64,000 nt of DNA from Palaemon carinicauda. Taxonomy: Eukaryota > Arthropoda > Malacostraca > Decapoda > Palaemonidae. The translations under genes and the position numbers were made by a program. The DNA lies in the NCBI RefSeq assembly GCF_036898095.1, contig NC_090765.1:28566915-28630914 (forward strand), in the 5' to 3' direction. Of the stretch, positions 9,936-21,371 are shown one piece after another. The notes beneath the pieces are model-generated. The model was not told the DNA's origin. It did no database searches and was given only the letters and a program-made list of their open reading frames with translations. Positions within the stretch are counted from its first letter, which is position 1. Each line of letters begins with the position of its first letter.

Positions 9936-11409
9936 TTTGCCTACAACCACCACAAAGCGTATTCATCTGCTGCGTGCTAGAAACTAGTCCGCAATTGTTT
10001 ACGCCCTTCAGCCCATCCATGGGAGAAGGAATCAGGAAGGCACCACACTTCAGGGGCAGCCTTGGTAGTTGGGGCAACGGTAAAAAAAAAAAAAAAAATG
10101 CTTTTCCCGCTGATGGAGCACCAGCCATGTCCATAGAAGACTAGCTTACTTTGATTTCAGTTGTCATAATGCCACACATAGTGAGCGGATGACTAAAAAC
10201 AGATTAATGGCAGGTTTGCCTATGAATTTATCACACATTTGTGTTTTATCATGTAAGGAACTGCGTATCTCTGTGCTTTTCATTCAATTTATCCAGGTTT
10301 ACCCAAACAACACAAAATCCATACACTTGTCAATGTCTCTAGGAAGAAAAGGCAAAAAAAAAAAAAAAAAAATCAAACTACTAAAGTTTGAGAGGGTGCA
10401 AGAGTACGTGTACTAATTGCGGCCAAAGTCAAAAGCGAGTATATAGCTGACTAACAGGAGGGCCAGATTTTCCCGCCACCTGTCGGTAGTTACAGTATGA
10501 TGGAATCCTTAAATTTTACAGGGCTGTTCAAGCTATGCTGAAATCATACAGTAGTCCTGTATGATGGAAGATGGTTTGTATTTGGGTAGCAACAAGCAAT
10601 GAGTTAACCTATGGATTGAAGCTAGGCAGGTTAGGCTACGAACATTACCACTACCAGAAGTACCATTATTCTTCTCAGAGTCTATGAGCAAAGCAAACTT
10701 TCTATGAATAAAGAAAATTATGATTGAAGAACATCACCACAAATTTCAGTCTGGTACTAGCCTGAATACAGTACAGTAGTACTGTAATATCCAGCTCGCT
10801 ACCTATATCCACTGGCCTATTTTCATTAGAGTCTCCCCTTACTTTAGCTCTACTGTACTTTTCTCTTGCGTTATGAGTTCTTCTCACAACCTATTTAGGC
10901 AAAAGCCCATCATATTCTTACATAAGAGAGTCTGGTAAGTTATCTCATACTGAACACCTACAGGTACGTCATAATGTTGCCTCCAACACTACACAAAAGG
11001 AATGGGTATCTCTCTCTTCTTAAAATAGCCTTCCTAACCAATTAATACAAACAAATTTCAAAACAAGAAGATAGCCACATTGATTAATCTAAAGCTAACT
11101 AATACTAGAAACTTGGACAGAATGAAAAATTTTCTGCAAACTACGCAATCAACGATTCAAATGAAAGCTCATCATGCCACGGCACTTACCATGCAACACC
11201 ATATAATCAGTAATAGTATACTAAGTGGGTGAGGCTATTGGAGAGAAGAGAATGGGAAATCTAATTTTTTTTTTTTGATAGACATCAACACGAGTGACAT
11301 TTGGGGAGGAAGCCAAAAGAAGCTCGTGTGGGATTCATAGAAATAAAAAATACAGTACAGTACAGTATTATAGATTACTGTGATGGAAATTATTTGATAT
11401 GCTACTTAC
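9936..11409. other. MTPAP intron
   Basis: No gene or identifiable transposon. It contains A-runs at 10081-10098 and 10353-10370 and a T-run near 11266. The minus-strand donor of the exon at 11410 reads GTAAGT. Confidence 0.5.
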
Positions 11410-11636
11410 CTGCTAGATTAATTAATGTCTGTAAACACGGTATAACTGGAGGGGATGTTCTCATGAGGTAGAATAGAACAAGAAGAGTTAAGCTAAAATT
11501 TGTGATCCACCGTCCAGCAAATGGAGACGTCATGTGACGATTCTTAGCCCAGCATCGGATTGTGAACACAAGGGGTCTTACACGAGGATCCATACAGCCA
11601 TACAAGTACAACATTTCACTCATGTAGAACCCAGAT
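11410..11636 (-). CDS. MTPAP: mitochondrial poly(A) polymerase, exon
   Basis: A 227-base exon between ATACCATACAG (acceptor) and CTAGCAG/GTAAGT (strong donor). It begins with one base that completes AG+A (Arg) from the exon at 30589, encodes 75 codons, and leaves one G that pairs with GA of the exon at 3704. Blocks EMLYLYGCMDPRVRPLVFTI, RCWAKNRHMTSPFAGRWIT and NFSLTLLVLFYL match the central and PAP-associated domains of vertebrate MTPAP (ELLYIYGALDSRVRALVF, RCWARAH, GAWITNFSLTMMVIFFL). No stops. The DIRS element C starts only 70 bases upstream in the intron. Confidence 0.9.
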
Positions 11637-11705
11637 CTGTATGGTATAAAAAAAAAATAACATGAATAGTTAAAATACACTTATTTCATAGTCAAATAAT
11701 ATTAT

Positions 11706-12085
11706 TTTTGGACTCGAGCCATGTCGTCCTGATAGAAGGTCCTCAAAGGCAGCTTTCTACTTGGGATTGATTGATTGATTGATTTGAAGTTCTCTGGCAT
11801 CCTGACATCGAAGGTCATTGATGCCATTTCTACTTGGGATATTTCCTGCAAGTGATATACAGTACCAGAGAATTTTACCAGTAGAGGTATCACAGGGTTC
11901 TAACCCCTGGAGTGAATATCCCGAGAGATATTGTGTATGAAACAGGGATGTGTTTAAAACAACCACGGTTATCCTTCCCCGAATAGTTAACCTTGTCTCG
12001 AAATATATGGGCTAGGATTGGATACATGGGAGAGAGCCGTTACAACTCCGATCTCAGTGTGCTGTAAACATATTCGCTGGTTCTC
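11706..12085 (+). repeat. left inverted terminal repeat of DIRS C
   Basis: Matches the reverse complement of 20500-20838: GCCATGTCGTCCTGAT, CTCAAAGGCAGCTTTCTAC, GAGAATTTTACC, GAAACAGGGA, CTTCCCCGAATAG and GGTTAACCTTGTCTCG type blocks occur in both in the same order. The left copy is longer because of the 60-bp insert at 11767-11826. Confidence 0.85.
11767..11826 (-). mobile_element. short SINE tail insertion
   Basis: A 60-bp insert flanked by the 13-bp duplication TTTCTACTTGGGA (11754-11766 and 11827-11839). It is absent from the right ITR, which keeps one copy of the target. It starts with (TTGA)n, so as a retroposed tail it reads on the minus strand, ending in (TCAA)n after AGGATGCCAGAGAACTTC. 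Confidence 0.8.
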
Positions 12086-12171
12086 CATTCCTTCTTGCAG
12101 CGCCATCTTAATAGATTGCTTTGGGAGTTTTCTGCTTGTTTTTTCAAGTTTTTTGAGTGTTTTGAGATTAT

Positions 12172-12294
12172 GGATGCTTCTGCTTCTACTTCATTAGTTA
12201 AGTTGAGTACCTTATCCTCTTTTGGTGGAGAATTTCGTATCTCCCCTCTTATTTTTGTGCTATGCATCCGTTACTTGGCCAAGGCCGTCACATG
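12172..12294 (+). pseudogene. DIRS C short 5' leader frame
   Basis: A frame starting MDASASTSLVKLSTLSS (41 codons). The equivalent place in DIRS D (26240) begins MSDSTVTPSKLSTRSMSF. The shared M-x-x-S/T-rich start followed by KLST suggests a real short leader exon or peptide of this DIRS lineage, though the remainder diverges. Function unknown; it may be the first gag exon. Confidence 0.35.
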
Positions 12295-13290
12295 ACCGAA
12301 GCCAGAAGCTCACATCTCCAAATTGTTCGGGATTACATATGAAATTCTTAGCTAGTCTTGTAAAAGTGTCTTAAATATATTCTTTTACAACTGTGGTATG
12401 TTTATAAGTTAGACTTGCTTTTTTGCATGCCTGTCTTAACCAGTCTTGGCATAGGCTAACTATTTGCCCTTAGCTCTTGGCAAAGACTAGCTAATATTAA
12501 CAAACCCACCTTCACCTTCTACCACGTAACCGCAAGGTTCTCATGAGGCCAGCATCCCTCCCTAGCTACTGATATGTCAGCAGGGAACTGCTGCCTTGAA
12601 TGTACTCCCTGGGAGTAGTAGATAGTGGTTTACAGTTGTCCTTGGGTGACAGTATCTCACTTTATCTACTTAGCCTTAGTTTTTGGATAGGTAGCACTGG
12701 TTGAGGGGATTTGCTCCCTGCGTCTACACTTTGTTGATCCCTTGGAACGATACCAACTTTGTTCTAATACTGACAGGTAGACATTCCTTTCATGTCGCCT
12801 TGCCCATTGTCTAGGTTACTATTCTCAGTTTGCAGTATGCTGGCAGCCGGTTGTGAAAATTCCTTCTCTGTGCCTACTTACTGTAGATCCCTTGGAATGA
12901 TATTAGCTTATTCTGATACTACAGTTAGGCCTTACAGTCCCACCTCTCTACTACTGTATTTTCTAAGTCTCCCTTCCTTCTCCCCCTTTCCCTCACCTCT
13001 TGCTAGACTTGGTCTGCTTAGTGTGAAACTTAGTCCCTTTTTCCCAGTCCGGGTTTCCCTGGCATCTGAGGAATCCTCAGTCGGTGTACAGATGGACAGA
13101 ATGGCTTGTGGGTCTTTTAGTCTGGCTCTGGGTGGGTGAGTGAATGATCTTATCTTGGATTAATTCTCTCTGCCGCCTCAGCGGCCACCCCTGGGTGGAC
13201 CAGCTGTCCTTTTCCCCTTCCTAGTTAGACTACATTTTATCATTGTCCGTGAAACTACAGTTCCTTTATCTAATCTGCATTCCCTGGCCT

Positions 13291-13949
13291 TTATTATTAT
13301 TATTATTATTATTTGCTAAGCTACAACCCTAGCTGAAAAAGCAAAATGCTATAAGCCCAGGGGCCCCAACAGGGAAAATAGCCCAGTAAGGAAAGGAAAG
13401 AAGGAAAAATAAAATATTTTAAGAAGAGTAACATTAAAATAAATATTTCCTATATAAACTATGAAAACTTTAACAAAACAAGAGGAAAAGAAATTAAATA
13501 GAATAGTGTGCCTGATTGTACCCTCAAGCAAGAGAACTCTAACCCAAGACAGTGGAAGACCATGGTACAGAGGCTATGGCACTACCCAAGACTAGAGAAC
13601 AATGGATTGATTTTGGAGTGTCCTTCTCCTAGAAGAGCTGCTTACCATAGCTACAGAGTCTCTTCTACCCTTACTAAGAGGAAAGTAGCCACAGAACAAA
13701 TACAGTGCAGTAGTTAACCCCTTGAGCAAAGAAGAATTTTTTAGTAACCTCAGTGTTGTCAGGTGTGTGAGGACAGAGGAGAATCTGTTAAGAATAGGCC
13801 AGACTATTCGGCGTATGTGTAGGCAAAGAGAAAGAACTGTAAACAAAGAGAAGGATCCAACGTAGTACTGTCTGGCCAGTCAAAGGACCCCATAACTCTC
13901 TGGCGGTAGTATTTCAACGGGCGGCTGGTGCCTTGGCCAACCTACTACC
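13291..13949 (-). mobile_element. full-length tail-sharing repeat nested in DIRS C
   Basis: Starts on the plus strand with (ATT)n and GCTAAGCTACAACCCTAGCT and ends with GGCCAACCTACTACC, so it lies in minus orientation. It is collinear with the copies at 21335-23279 and 43139-43880. It has no coding frame of substance, about 660 bp, and a 3' tail shared with the LINE at 1-950, which fits a SINE-like element using that LINE's machinery. Confidence 0.8.
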
Positions 13950-15009
13950 ATTAGTCATACCTAAGTTCCTATATAAGATAGACTAGGCAGCATGGTGGTT
14001 TTGTGGCCTAAACCTTCCTAGGCAATGAAACTAGAACCCCTAGGGGTTCTACTTTGCTGCCTTAATAGTCGCCTTGTTTCTGGTTTCAGCTCTCCACCTT
14101 AGGCTACATATCTCTCGCTGTGGAGTCTTGACTCCTTTGCTTAGTCAGAAGCTCCCTGGCCGAAATAATTACCATTCACCCACACTTTCCAGTCCTGCTG
14201 GCTGGAGTTTTCTAGCCATAGATGCGAGTAGGTTAGGGGTACCTCCCTCCTTTCATTAGAAAAGAGCCCTCCCCTTGCCACTTTAGCTACAGCCTTAAGC
14301 TGGGCAACTGTATCTATTCCCTTCCTCCATATCTGAAGAACATTATCCTCTAAAGTTGGTCGATTGGATACCTCCAAGTTGTCAGGATTTTCATTTAATT
14401 TGCGAATTTGTGGCATCCTGGCCGTGTTAAACGGCTATCATTATTCAGAAAAAGGCTAATCACCTTTTTCTTGATTTAATGTTAACAGCTAGGTAAGTAG
14501 CAGATTCATTTACCTACTGCCTACTATTGGTTTCTACCTTTCCTCTTACCCTGTGGTCTGGTCCCCTATAGGATCGTCAGCTTTTTTGTTGACTTGACAA
14601 TGCCACTGCCACGTTGTCGACATACATATGGATAAAGAAAGGTCAGTCTGTAGATCCATGGTTGCTAGAAATAGCTGCTGCCTTGGGCATGGCTGCTGCT
14701 GGCTTAGGGAGTATGGTATCTGATTTTACCACCTTAGGTTGTCTATTCGACCGACTTTGGGAGAAACAGTGTTCTATTGGTATGAACCTTTCTTCCCCTA
14801 ATCTACCACAATTGAGGAATTCTTATAGAATTCTGAGCTATTTGGCATGAACTTCAATGGTAGTGTAGCTTCAGCCATAGCTATAGTAGGTAGAAATTTT
14901 TGGTATACAGTACAGTATATGATTTTTAGAAAATTTTTTTACTTAAACATTTTTTTTGAAATATGAAAATGATAAAATTTTTTGGTATGTAGATAAGTAC
15001 TCACTGAAA

Positions 15010-16890
15010 ATTTTCTATCTTTACAGGTTGCTGAAGACAGAGTGGGGGACAGTGACCTGCGCCAGATCGGTCACGTTGCCCTACGGCCACAAAACCTGTC
15101 GGAAATATACTGACTGCCATGTTTCCAAATGTTCCTTTAATATCTAGGAACCTACCGATTGCAGTATATGCAAAGACCTTATTAACGAGTTTCCACGCTA
15201 CCAGTGTTTCCCAGGATGTGAAAGCATGGGGTCAGAAGACCATCAGGCATTGGGTGAAAGGTTTCCAGAAGAGCTCTCAACAAGGTGCCCCTTATCTTCT
15301 TTCAATGGAACTAAAGTACCTGCTCTTCCCCTAGGCTGATGTGACCGCTGTGTACTGACACCAGATTCCGACGGTTCAACTTCTGCCGGTACAACTGGAT
15401 CTGGCAGATCATGAAGTTCGGGACGCACTTCAGGAGATGAACTTAGATGCCGACAACATGTCGAAAACCTCATCCGTGACGTAAATGAGAGAGAAGATCC
15501 TACCGACGACCGAAGCCTCTGATGAGTCTTTAGACAGTCATTAGGTAAGTACAGCTCCTAGCACTTCTTCAGCCCAAACTCCTATTCCTGTATCCTCCAT
15601 TCCTGCCGCTACTTCCATTCCTCTTCCAACTCCGAATATTCCCTTGTTCCATGGCATTCATGGGAAACATTCATGCTGAACATAGAAGAGCGCAAGCGTC
15701 CTTAGAGGCGAAGATCGAGGCTTTTCAGCAGACACCTAATTCCAAGGCTCCCCCAGCGTCGAGTCTCCCAGATTACTCGGCAAAATATCCTTGGCATTAT
15801 GCGGAGCATATGGCTGAGTGAGGGGTACCTTCACATTGGAGAAGGCATGGGATCTAAACTGGTCTCAGACCTAGAATTCTACCCCTTTATTGATAATTAT
15901 CCTTACTGCTGTGTAAGACTGAATTCTGATGTGTCTATGAGGGATGATACGATTTCCAAGGAAACGATTATCTTAGACCACAATAAGGCTCAAACCCTAT
16001 TGGTGAAGGAGCTAAAAACTTCCGAGTTTACTAACACTCAGCTTTCGGCAGGAAGCAGGCCACCTTTATAGCCCTTAAAGACTTAGAGGCTGTGAAGATG
16101 GCAGTGATGGAAGGTAAGCCACTGCCAGTCCTAGAGGAATGTAAACCTGTCTCTCTAGCCCTCCCTTATGACTCCAATAGTTGTGAAGATGTTGTACACA
16201 TCTTTACTGTTGGAAAACTGGATAGAGATATCGGAGGCAAACAGTTTAATAAGAGGCTGCCCAGAATTCTTATTCAAGGCATAATTGGAGGCCAAAGAAA
16301 GACTGGCTGCCTCTTTGTCGTACCAGTCCTATCTGGAGATGTTAACTGGAAACTACTCGAAATCTGACTTCTTCCCAGTTCTGGCAAAAACTCATCAAGC
16401 TAACTTCCACAGGGATCTGCATGCTTCCCTTTTAGCTAGGAGAGCCTGAAGAGAGTATGTCATAGCTGCAATAACTATTAGGCATGAGCCTGAAAAGTTG
16501 ATCGATTTGCACAACTGGGGGAAAGACCTCTTTCCCCTAAAGGTGGTCAAAAAGGTAATGGATAGGGCAGCTCAAGAGAATAAAAGCCTTACCCCTGGAG
16601 AAGGACTCCAACCTTAAGGTAAGAAGCCTAGACCTTTTAAGGGCAAGAAAACCTTCCCTGCCACGACAACCTCTATTGCTGCTATCCCCAGACTGTGTAC
16701 ACAGTTTCCCAGCAGTATGTGACACAGTCTCCAGCTTTCAATCCCGTCTATGAACGGGTCACTACATTTCACCGGATCAGAGCCCAAGGGAAAAATGCAA
16801 GTGGAAGAGGAAACTCTGGAAAGGGCGGTCAATCTAGGGGACGAGGAAATAGAGGCAATACATATAAAGAGACAAGTCCTTCAAAACAAC
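15010..16890 (+). pseudogene. DIRS C gag (broken)
   Basis: A pyrimidine-rich tract ending in CAG (about 15027) precedes a frame with YGHKTCRKYTDCHVSKC, a stop, and then DCSICKDL (15080-15180). This parallels the gag of DIRS D (CGHDVCRSHAHC ... NCVVCYTI). The capsid-like part follows in pieces, with DHNKAQTLLVKELKTSEF (about 15978) and DLHNWGKDLFPLKVV (about 16505). Several stops and shifts interrupt it. It would form the nucleoprotein particle. Confidence 0.55.
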
Positions 16891-17051
16891 TATGACCTTC
16901 TGGTAGGGGGAAGACTATCACTTCAGGGATCAATGGAAATTTGATCCTTGGGCTCACAGCATAGTCTCAAAAGGACTAGACTGGAAATGGAGACAGAAAC
17001 CACCTCGGTTCAAGAGGGTCTTCTAAGCAACAACCCAATTCTTAGAGGAAT

Positions 17052-17687
17052 ATGTGCAGGATCTTCTCTGGAAGAATTATGTGTTGCACAAAATCCATTA
17101 ACTTTCAAGGACGGCTATTCTGCGTACCAAAGAAAGATTCGAGCGCTCTTCAAACTATTCTGGACTTGTCCCCTCTAAACAAATTCATTCTGAATGACAA
17201 GTTCCAGATGCTAAATATCTCGCAAATACGGACCCTACTACGCCAGGAGGCCTACACCGTCTCCATAGATCTTACCAACTCTTATTGGCATCCTCCGATG
17301 GGTAGGCACTTCTCCCTCTACCTTGGTTTCAGTCTGGCAAGAAAGGCCTATGAATTCAGAGCTATGCCCTTCGAACTCAGCATAGCTCCAAAGATTTTCA
17401 CAAAACTAGTAGAGACCATTGTTCAACAACTCAGGAACAAGGGTCTTCAAGTGATGGTATATCTAGATAACTGGTTAGTCTGGACTGCAACGAAGTTGGA
17501 ATGCCTTCTAGCAGCTCTGGAAGTCAATAAATTCCTACAATACCTGGGCTTTAAAATCGACCTTAAAAAGTCCAGTATTTCTCCAACTCAAGAATTTCAG
17601 TGGCTAGGCCTGCACTGGAACCTAAAGTCACATATCCTATCTCTACCTCAGGCCATGAGGAAGAAAATGGCAAGAGAAAGGAAATAG
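17052..17687 (+). pseudogene. DIRS C reverse transcriptase with YLDN
   Basis: An open stretch of 211 codons covering most of the RT palm: FQGRLFCVPKKDSS, TILDLSPLNKF, SIDLTNSYWHPP, FRAMPFELSIAPKIFTKLVE and VYLDNWLVW, then FQWLGLHWN. The usual YLDDW of DIRS RTs is YLDN here (Asp139, Asn140 of this frame; GAT AAC at 17466-17471), which removes one catalytic aspartate, and the normally conserved MPFGL is MPFEL. The frame then ends before the thumb. It is therefore dead. Confidence 0.8.
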
Positions 17688-17929
17688 CAAACTCAGTCAG
17701 GTGCTAACTTCAGTCGAAGGTAATCACCAGATGTCATCAGGAAAGAGTATTAAGCTCGCTGCAGTTTGCAGCCAAGAGAAACCCAATCTTAAAAGCAAGA
17801 CTCAAGGATGCCAACAGTCTGGAGAAGAAAGGCATCAAATTCTCGGAGAGATCTTCGCTACAAGACCCAGGCTTTACTGTGCAAACAGCTCAAGCCATGG
17901 TCCACTGCCAAGAGCTTGTTGACTCACAT

Positions 17930-19680
17930 CCCTCTTCACTATCCTTCTCCATCGGTGACAATCCACACAGACGCCTTGGAGCAGGGTTGGGGAGTCATAC
18001 CCCAACCAAGAAAATACAGGGTCAGTGGTCAGTTGCATTTCAAAAATTCCATATTAACATTCTGGAAGCTATGGTGGTGTTCCTTGCTCTGAAGAGACTG
18101 AACCCGAAGAAAAAATCATAGATCAAATTAGTTCTCGACAGCAAGATATTCCACTGCATCAACAGACAGGGTTTATGGTCTCCACATATCAACCATGTAA
18201 TTTTGGTCATTCTCACTTTGGCAAAGAAGAGTAATTGGCATCTCTCGGCTTTTCACTTAGAAAGGGTTCGCAATGTGATGGCGGAAGCCCTATCAAGATC
18301 CAAGCCTCTGGAAACAGAATGGTCTCTAGATGCAAAATCATTCTGTTTCATCCTGGAGCAAGTCCTAGAACTGCAAATAGATCTCTTTGCGACAAGCCTC
18401 AACAAGAAGCTTCCCCGGAATGTAGCACCGAACTTACATCTGGAAGCGGAGGGGATAGATGCAATGTCACTGGATTGGAACCAGTGGTCTAACATTTACC
18501 TTTTTCCACCGTTCAACCTCCTTCTGAAAGTCCTGAATAAATTACGGACTTTCAAAGGGACAGCAGCACTAGTGGCCCCAAATTGGCCCAAGAGCCATTG
18601 GTACCTCCTTGTTCTGGAACTCAAACCTCTCCAGATCCCTCTGCCGACTCTACTGCTGTCCAAGTATGTTCAACAGAAGACTCTTCGCTTCCTCCTGGAT
18701 AATGAAAAACCTTCAATTCATAATTTTCTCGCCCTAGCTGCTAAAAGAAAATTCGGAGTTTCGAAGGAGAGGATTGATTTTATAGAATACATGTCTGCTA
18801 CTAAAAAAAGACAATACTTGTCTTCCTGGAAAAAGTGGGTGGAGTTTGTTAAAGTATGTAAGCCCTTTTCAGTTACTATGGACTTCTGTATTGCATTCAT
18901 TATTTCACCACACAAACAAGGTTTGGCCTTAACAACTATTGCATCATGTACATCAGCCCTAACCAGACTTATCGCTTACGCTTTTGATGTAGAACTCAAT
19001 AGCGAGCTATTCAATAAGATCCCGAAGGCTTGTGATAAATTGAAACCAAATGCTCCTCCCATCGCCATCTCATGGTCATTGGACAAAGTATTGCACTTAG
19101 CCTCCTCAATAGATAGCTACTCAGCTTCCTTGAGGGATCTTATTCAAAAATCAATTTTTTAACTTGCTATGGCTTCTGGTGCTCGAGTTATTGAGATTGT
19201 AGCACTATCAAGGGATAATGGTCACATCAAATTCTCGGAATAAGGAGAAGTAAACATATATCCAGATCCTGCCTTCTTGGCTAAAAATTAACTCCCCACA
19301 AAACGTTATGGACCCTGGAAGAACATTCCAATAAAAGAGGATCCTTCCCTGTGCCCTGTGTAATGCCTTAAGGCTTAACTGTCAGAGTAAGACCTTTAAA
19401 GGTGGACAACTCTTTAAAGAGGAAACAACAGGATCTAATCTCTCTTAAAAACAGCTAAGGTCCAAACTTACCTATCCTATTAGAAGGGCTGACCCAGAGA
19501 GTATGCCATTGGGTCATGACCCTAAGAAAGTAGTCTCTTCCTTAAATTTTTTCCAGTATATGTCATTTGAAGGCTTACACAAGAAGGTAATCTACCCGAA
19601 TGTTTTTCAAACATTACTTGCGACAATTGTAAGAGATCAAACACTTTGTGGTGTTCGCTGATTGTGTGATTAAACTAGCT
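17930..19680 (+). pseudogene. DIRS C RNase H, MT-like region and tyrosine recombinase (broken)
   Basis: RNase H starts with VTIHTDALEQGWG (17950) and HINILEAMVVFLALKRL, with later ERVRNVMAEALSR (18255). The open frame 18203-19162 continues into the MT-like region of DIRS elements (LQIDLFATSLNKKL, LFPPFNLLLKVL, ALVAPNWPKSHW) and then into the recombinase N-terminal core (YLSSWKKWVEFVK) without a break. Beyond 19163 the catalytic part is fragmentary: ASGARVIEIVALS keeps the first Arg, HDPKK (about 19518) has Lys in place of the second catalytic Arg, and FFKHYL (about 19603) keeps the Tyr out of frame. Confidence 0.7.
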
Positions 19681-20324
19681 TCTTAGTGTCATGCATGGAC
19701 TCCTAAGGACTGTTATTATTTGGGACTCCTACTCCACATAGTGCAGGTTGACCATTGGTCTAATTTGCAGTGTGTGATAATCTATATGTATAGTGAAGAG
19801 TCAAAGGTGATATTCTTTTCCTTCTCATATTAAATGATTCTATTATTTAATTCCCTCAGAGATTTATGGGGTAAACTCCTCTGGTTATCAGCACAAAATT
19901 AATGTAAATATTGTTGCACCAATTCTTGTCACATTTATATGCTTTTGGAAATAATAATAGATTATAGTTCTTTTTGTGTTTCCTTTATATGAACCAACTG
20001 TACCTAAATAAAAAAAAAAAAGTAGTGTACCTCTATTTTTAACCCCCATTTTTTACTGACTTTTGTCTGATAAATCACTTTCAAACAAAGATATTGCTCA
20101 CAGTGAGTGGGACTGTAATGAAAACTTTTTTGTTCCGATGCAATTTACGAAAAACTTGCATATTCTGTTCATAGCCTTGGGCTATTATCCCAAACTTCTG
20201 TTGGAAGTGTAAACATACGATATTATGACACTATTCATAGATGGATTTTCAGCCCCCTATAATAAGTGAATAGTCTAAGAACACAAATGGGTTAACTCTA
20301 AATTACTACAAATGAGAATAATTC

Positions 20325-20425
20325 TCTGGTACACTTCCACCAGGACCACATGGCTCGAGCCCAAAAAGGGGGTTTTGGCATAGGAAAAATCTATTTTTGG
20401 GTGAGATAGCCATGTCGTCCTGATG
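20325..20425. repeat. internal complementary region of DIRS C
   Basis: Contains both element ends joined head to head: CCACATGGCTCGAGCCC (complement of the left end at 11710) next to AAAAAGGGGGTTTTGGCATAG and GATAGCCATGTCGTCCTGAT (right-end sequence, complement of 20800). DIRS-1 has the same arrangement and uses it to restore the ends during reverse transcription. Confidence 0.75.
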
Positions 20426-20499
20426 GACCCGCCAGTTTCTTTTCATCCCCTCCCAATTCTCAGTGTGTGGCCCCGCATCATGTGATGGCTGCTGCTGGA

Positions 20500-20838
20500 A
20501 TGGCAAACCAGCGAACATGTTTAAAGAACATTGCAATTGGAGTTGTAACAGATCTCTCCCACATATCCAATCCTATCCTATATCCAGCGAGACAAGGTTA
20601 ACTCTATTCGGGGAAGGATAGTCGTGGTTGTTTTAAACAAGTCCCTGTTTCATACAAGATATCTCTCGAGATATTCACTCCAGTGTTTAGACCCCTGTGA
20701 TACCTCTACAGGTAAAATTCTCTGGTATATTACTCACAGGAAATATCCCAGGTAGAAAGCTGCCTTTGAGGAACTTCCATCAGGACGACATGGCTTAAGC
20801 TCAAAAATAGATTATTTCTATGCCAAAATCCCTTTTAA
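20500..20838 (-). repeat. right inverted terminal repeat of DIRS C
   Basis: Reverse complement of 11706-12085 without the SINE insert. It ends in CATCAGGACGACATGGCTTA and an AT-rich extension to CCCTTTT near 20837. Confidence 0.85.
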
Positions 20839-21334
20839 CTAGAAGCTAAAAACTGGACCACTAAAGTGATTTAAAAAATCTTAAAAGTAGAAAGGCCTAT
20901 ATGTAAGACAAAAAGTGTGTGGTATAGCTGATAAAAATGTAGAATGTGGTAGAAATCAAATGCAAAGAAGATAACTGAAAATATAGGACCAGTAAAGTTC
21001 TAACATAGTACAAACTTAAGATACAAAGATTTTTTTAGGAAAAGAGGGAAGCCAGGTAACTGGGTTTTATACAAGGTATAAAAGAATAATCATAATTAAA
21101 AATCTTACATTTAAATTATAAACTAAAAAGAGTGCTAGCTGCATGACCTCATAACATCATAGATAAAAAATAAAAAATTTTTCTCTACCTTCCCATTTAC
21201 CCTTCAACAAGAATGGCAAGAAACATTTAAATAGTCATGGAAGTTAAGATTAAATGCAATTAGTGTACTACTGAAATCAAACAATGAAATTGGGAAGATG
21301 AGAGAGAATAATCTATGCTTTGAAGAAATAAACT
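20839..21334. other. MTPAP intron, nothing recognised
   Basis: AT-rich sequence without coding signal or recognisable repeat. Confidence 0.5.
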
Positions 21335-21340
21335 ATTATC

Positions 21341-21371
<31 letters not shown>

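Larger units (their letters stand above)
11706..20838 (+). mobile_element. DIRS retrotransposon C (decayed, ITRs and ICR present)
   Basis: About 9.1 kb with inverted terminal repeats (11706-12085 and 20500-20838) and, just inside the right one, a segment (20325-20425) joining sequences from both element ends, as in the internal complementary region of DIRS-1. Order: leader, gag with Cys-rich motif, RT, RNase H, MT-like region, tyrosine recombinase. All frames are broken. It carries a short SINE piece in the left ITR and a 659-bp repeat at 13291-13949. DIRS elements replicate through a circular intermediate inserted by the recombinase without target duplication. Confidence 0.85.
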
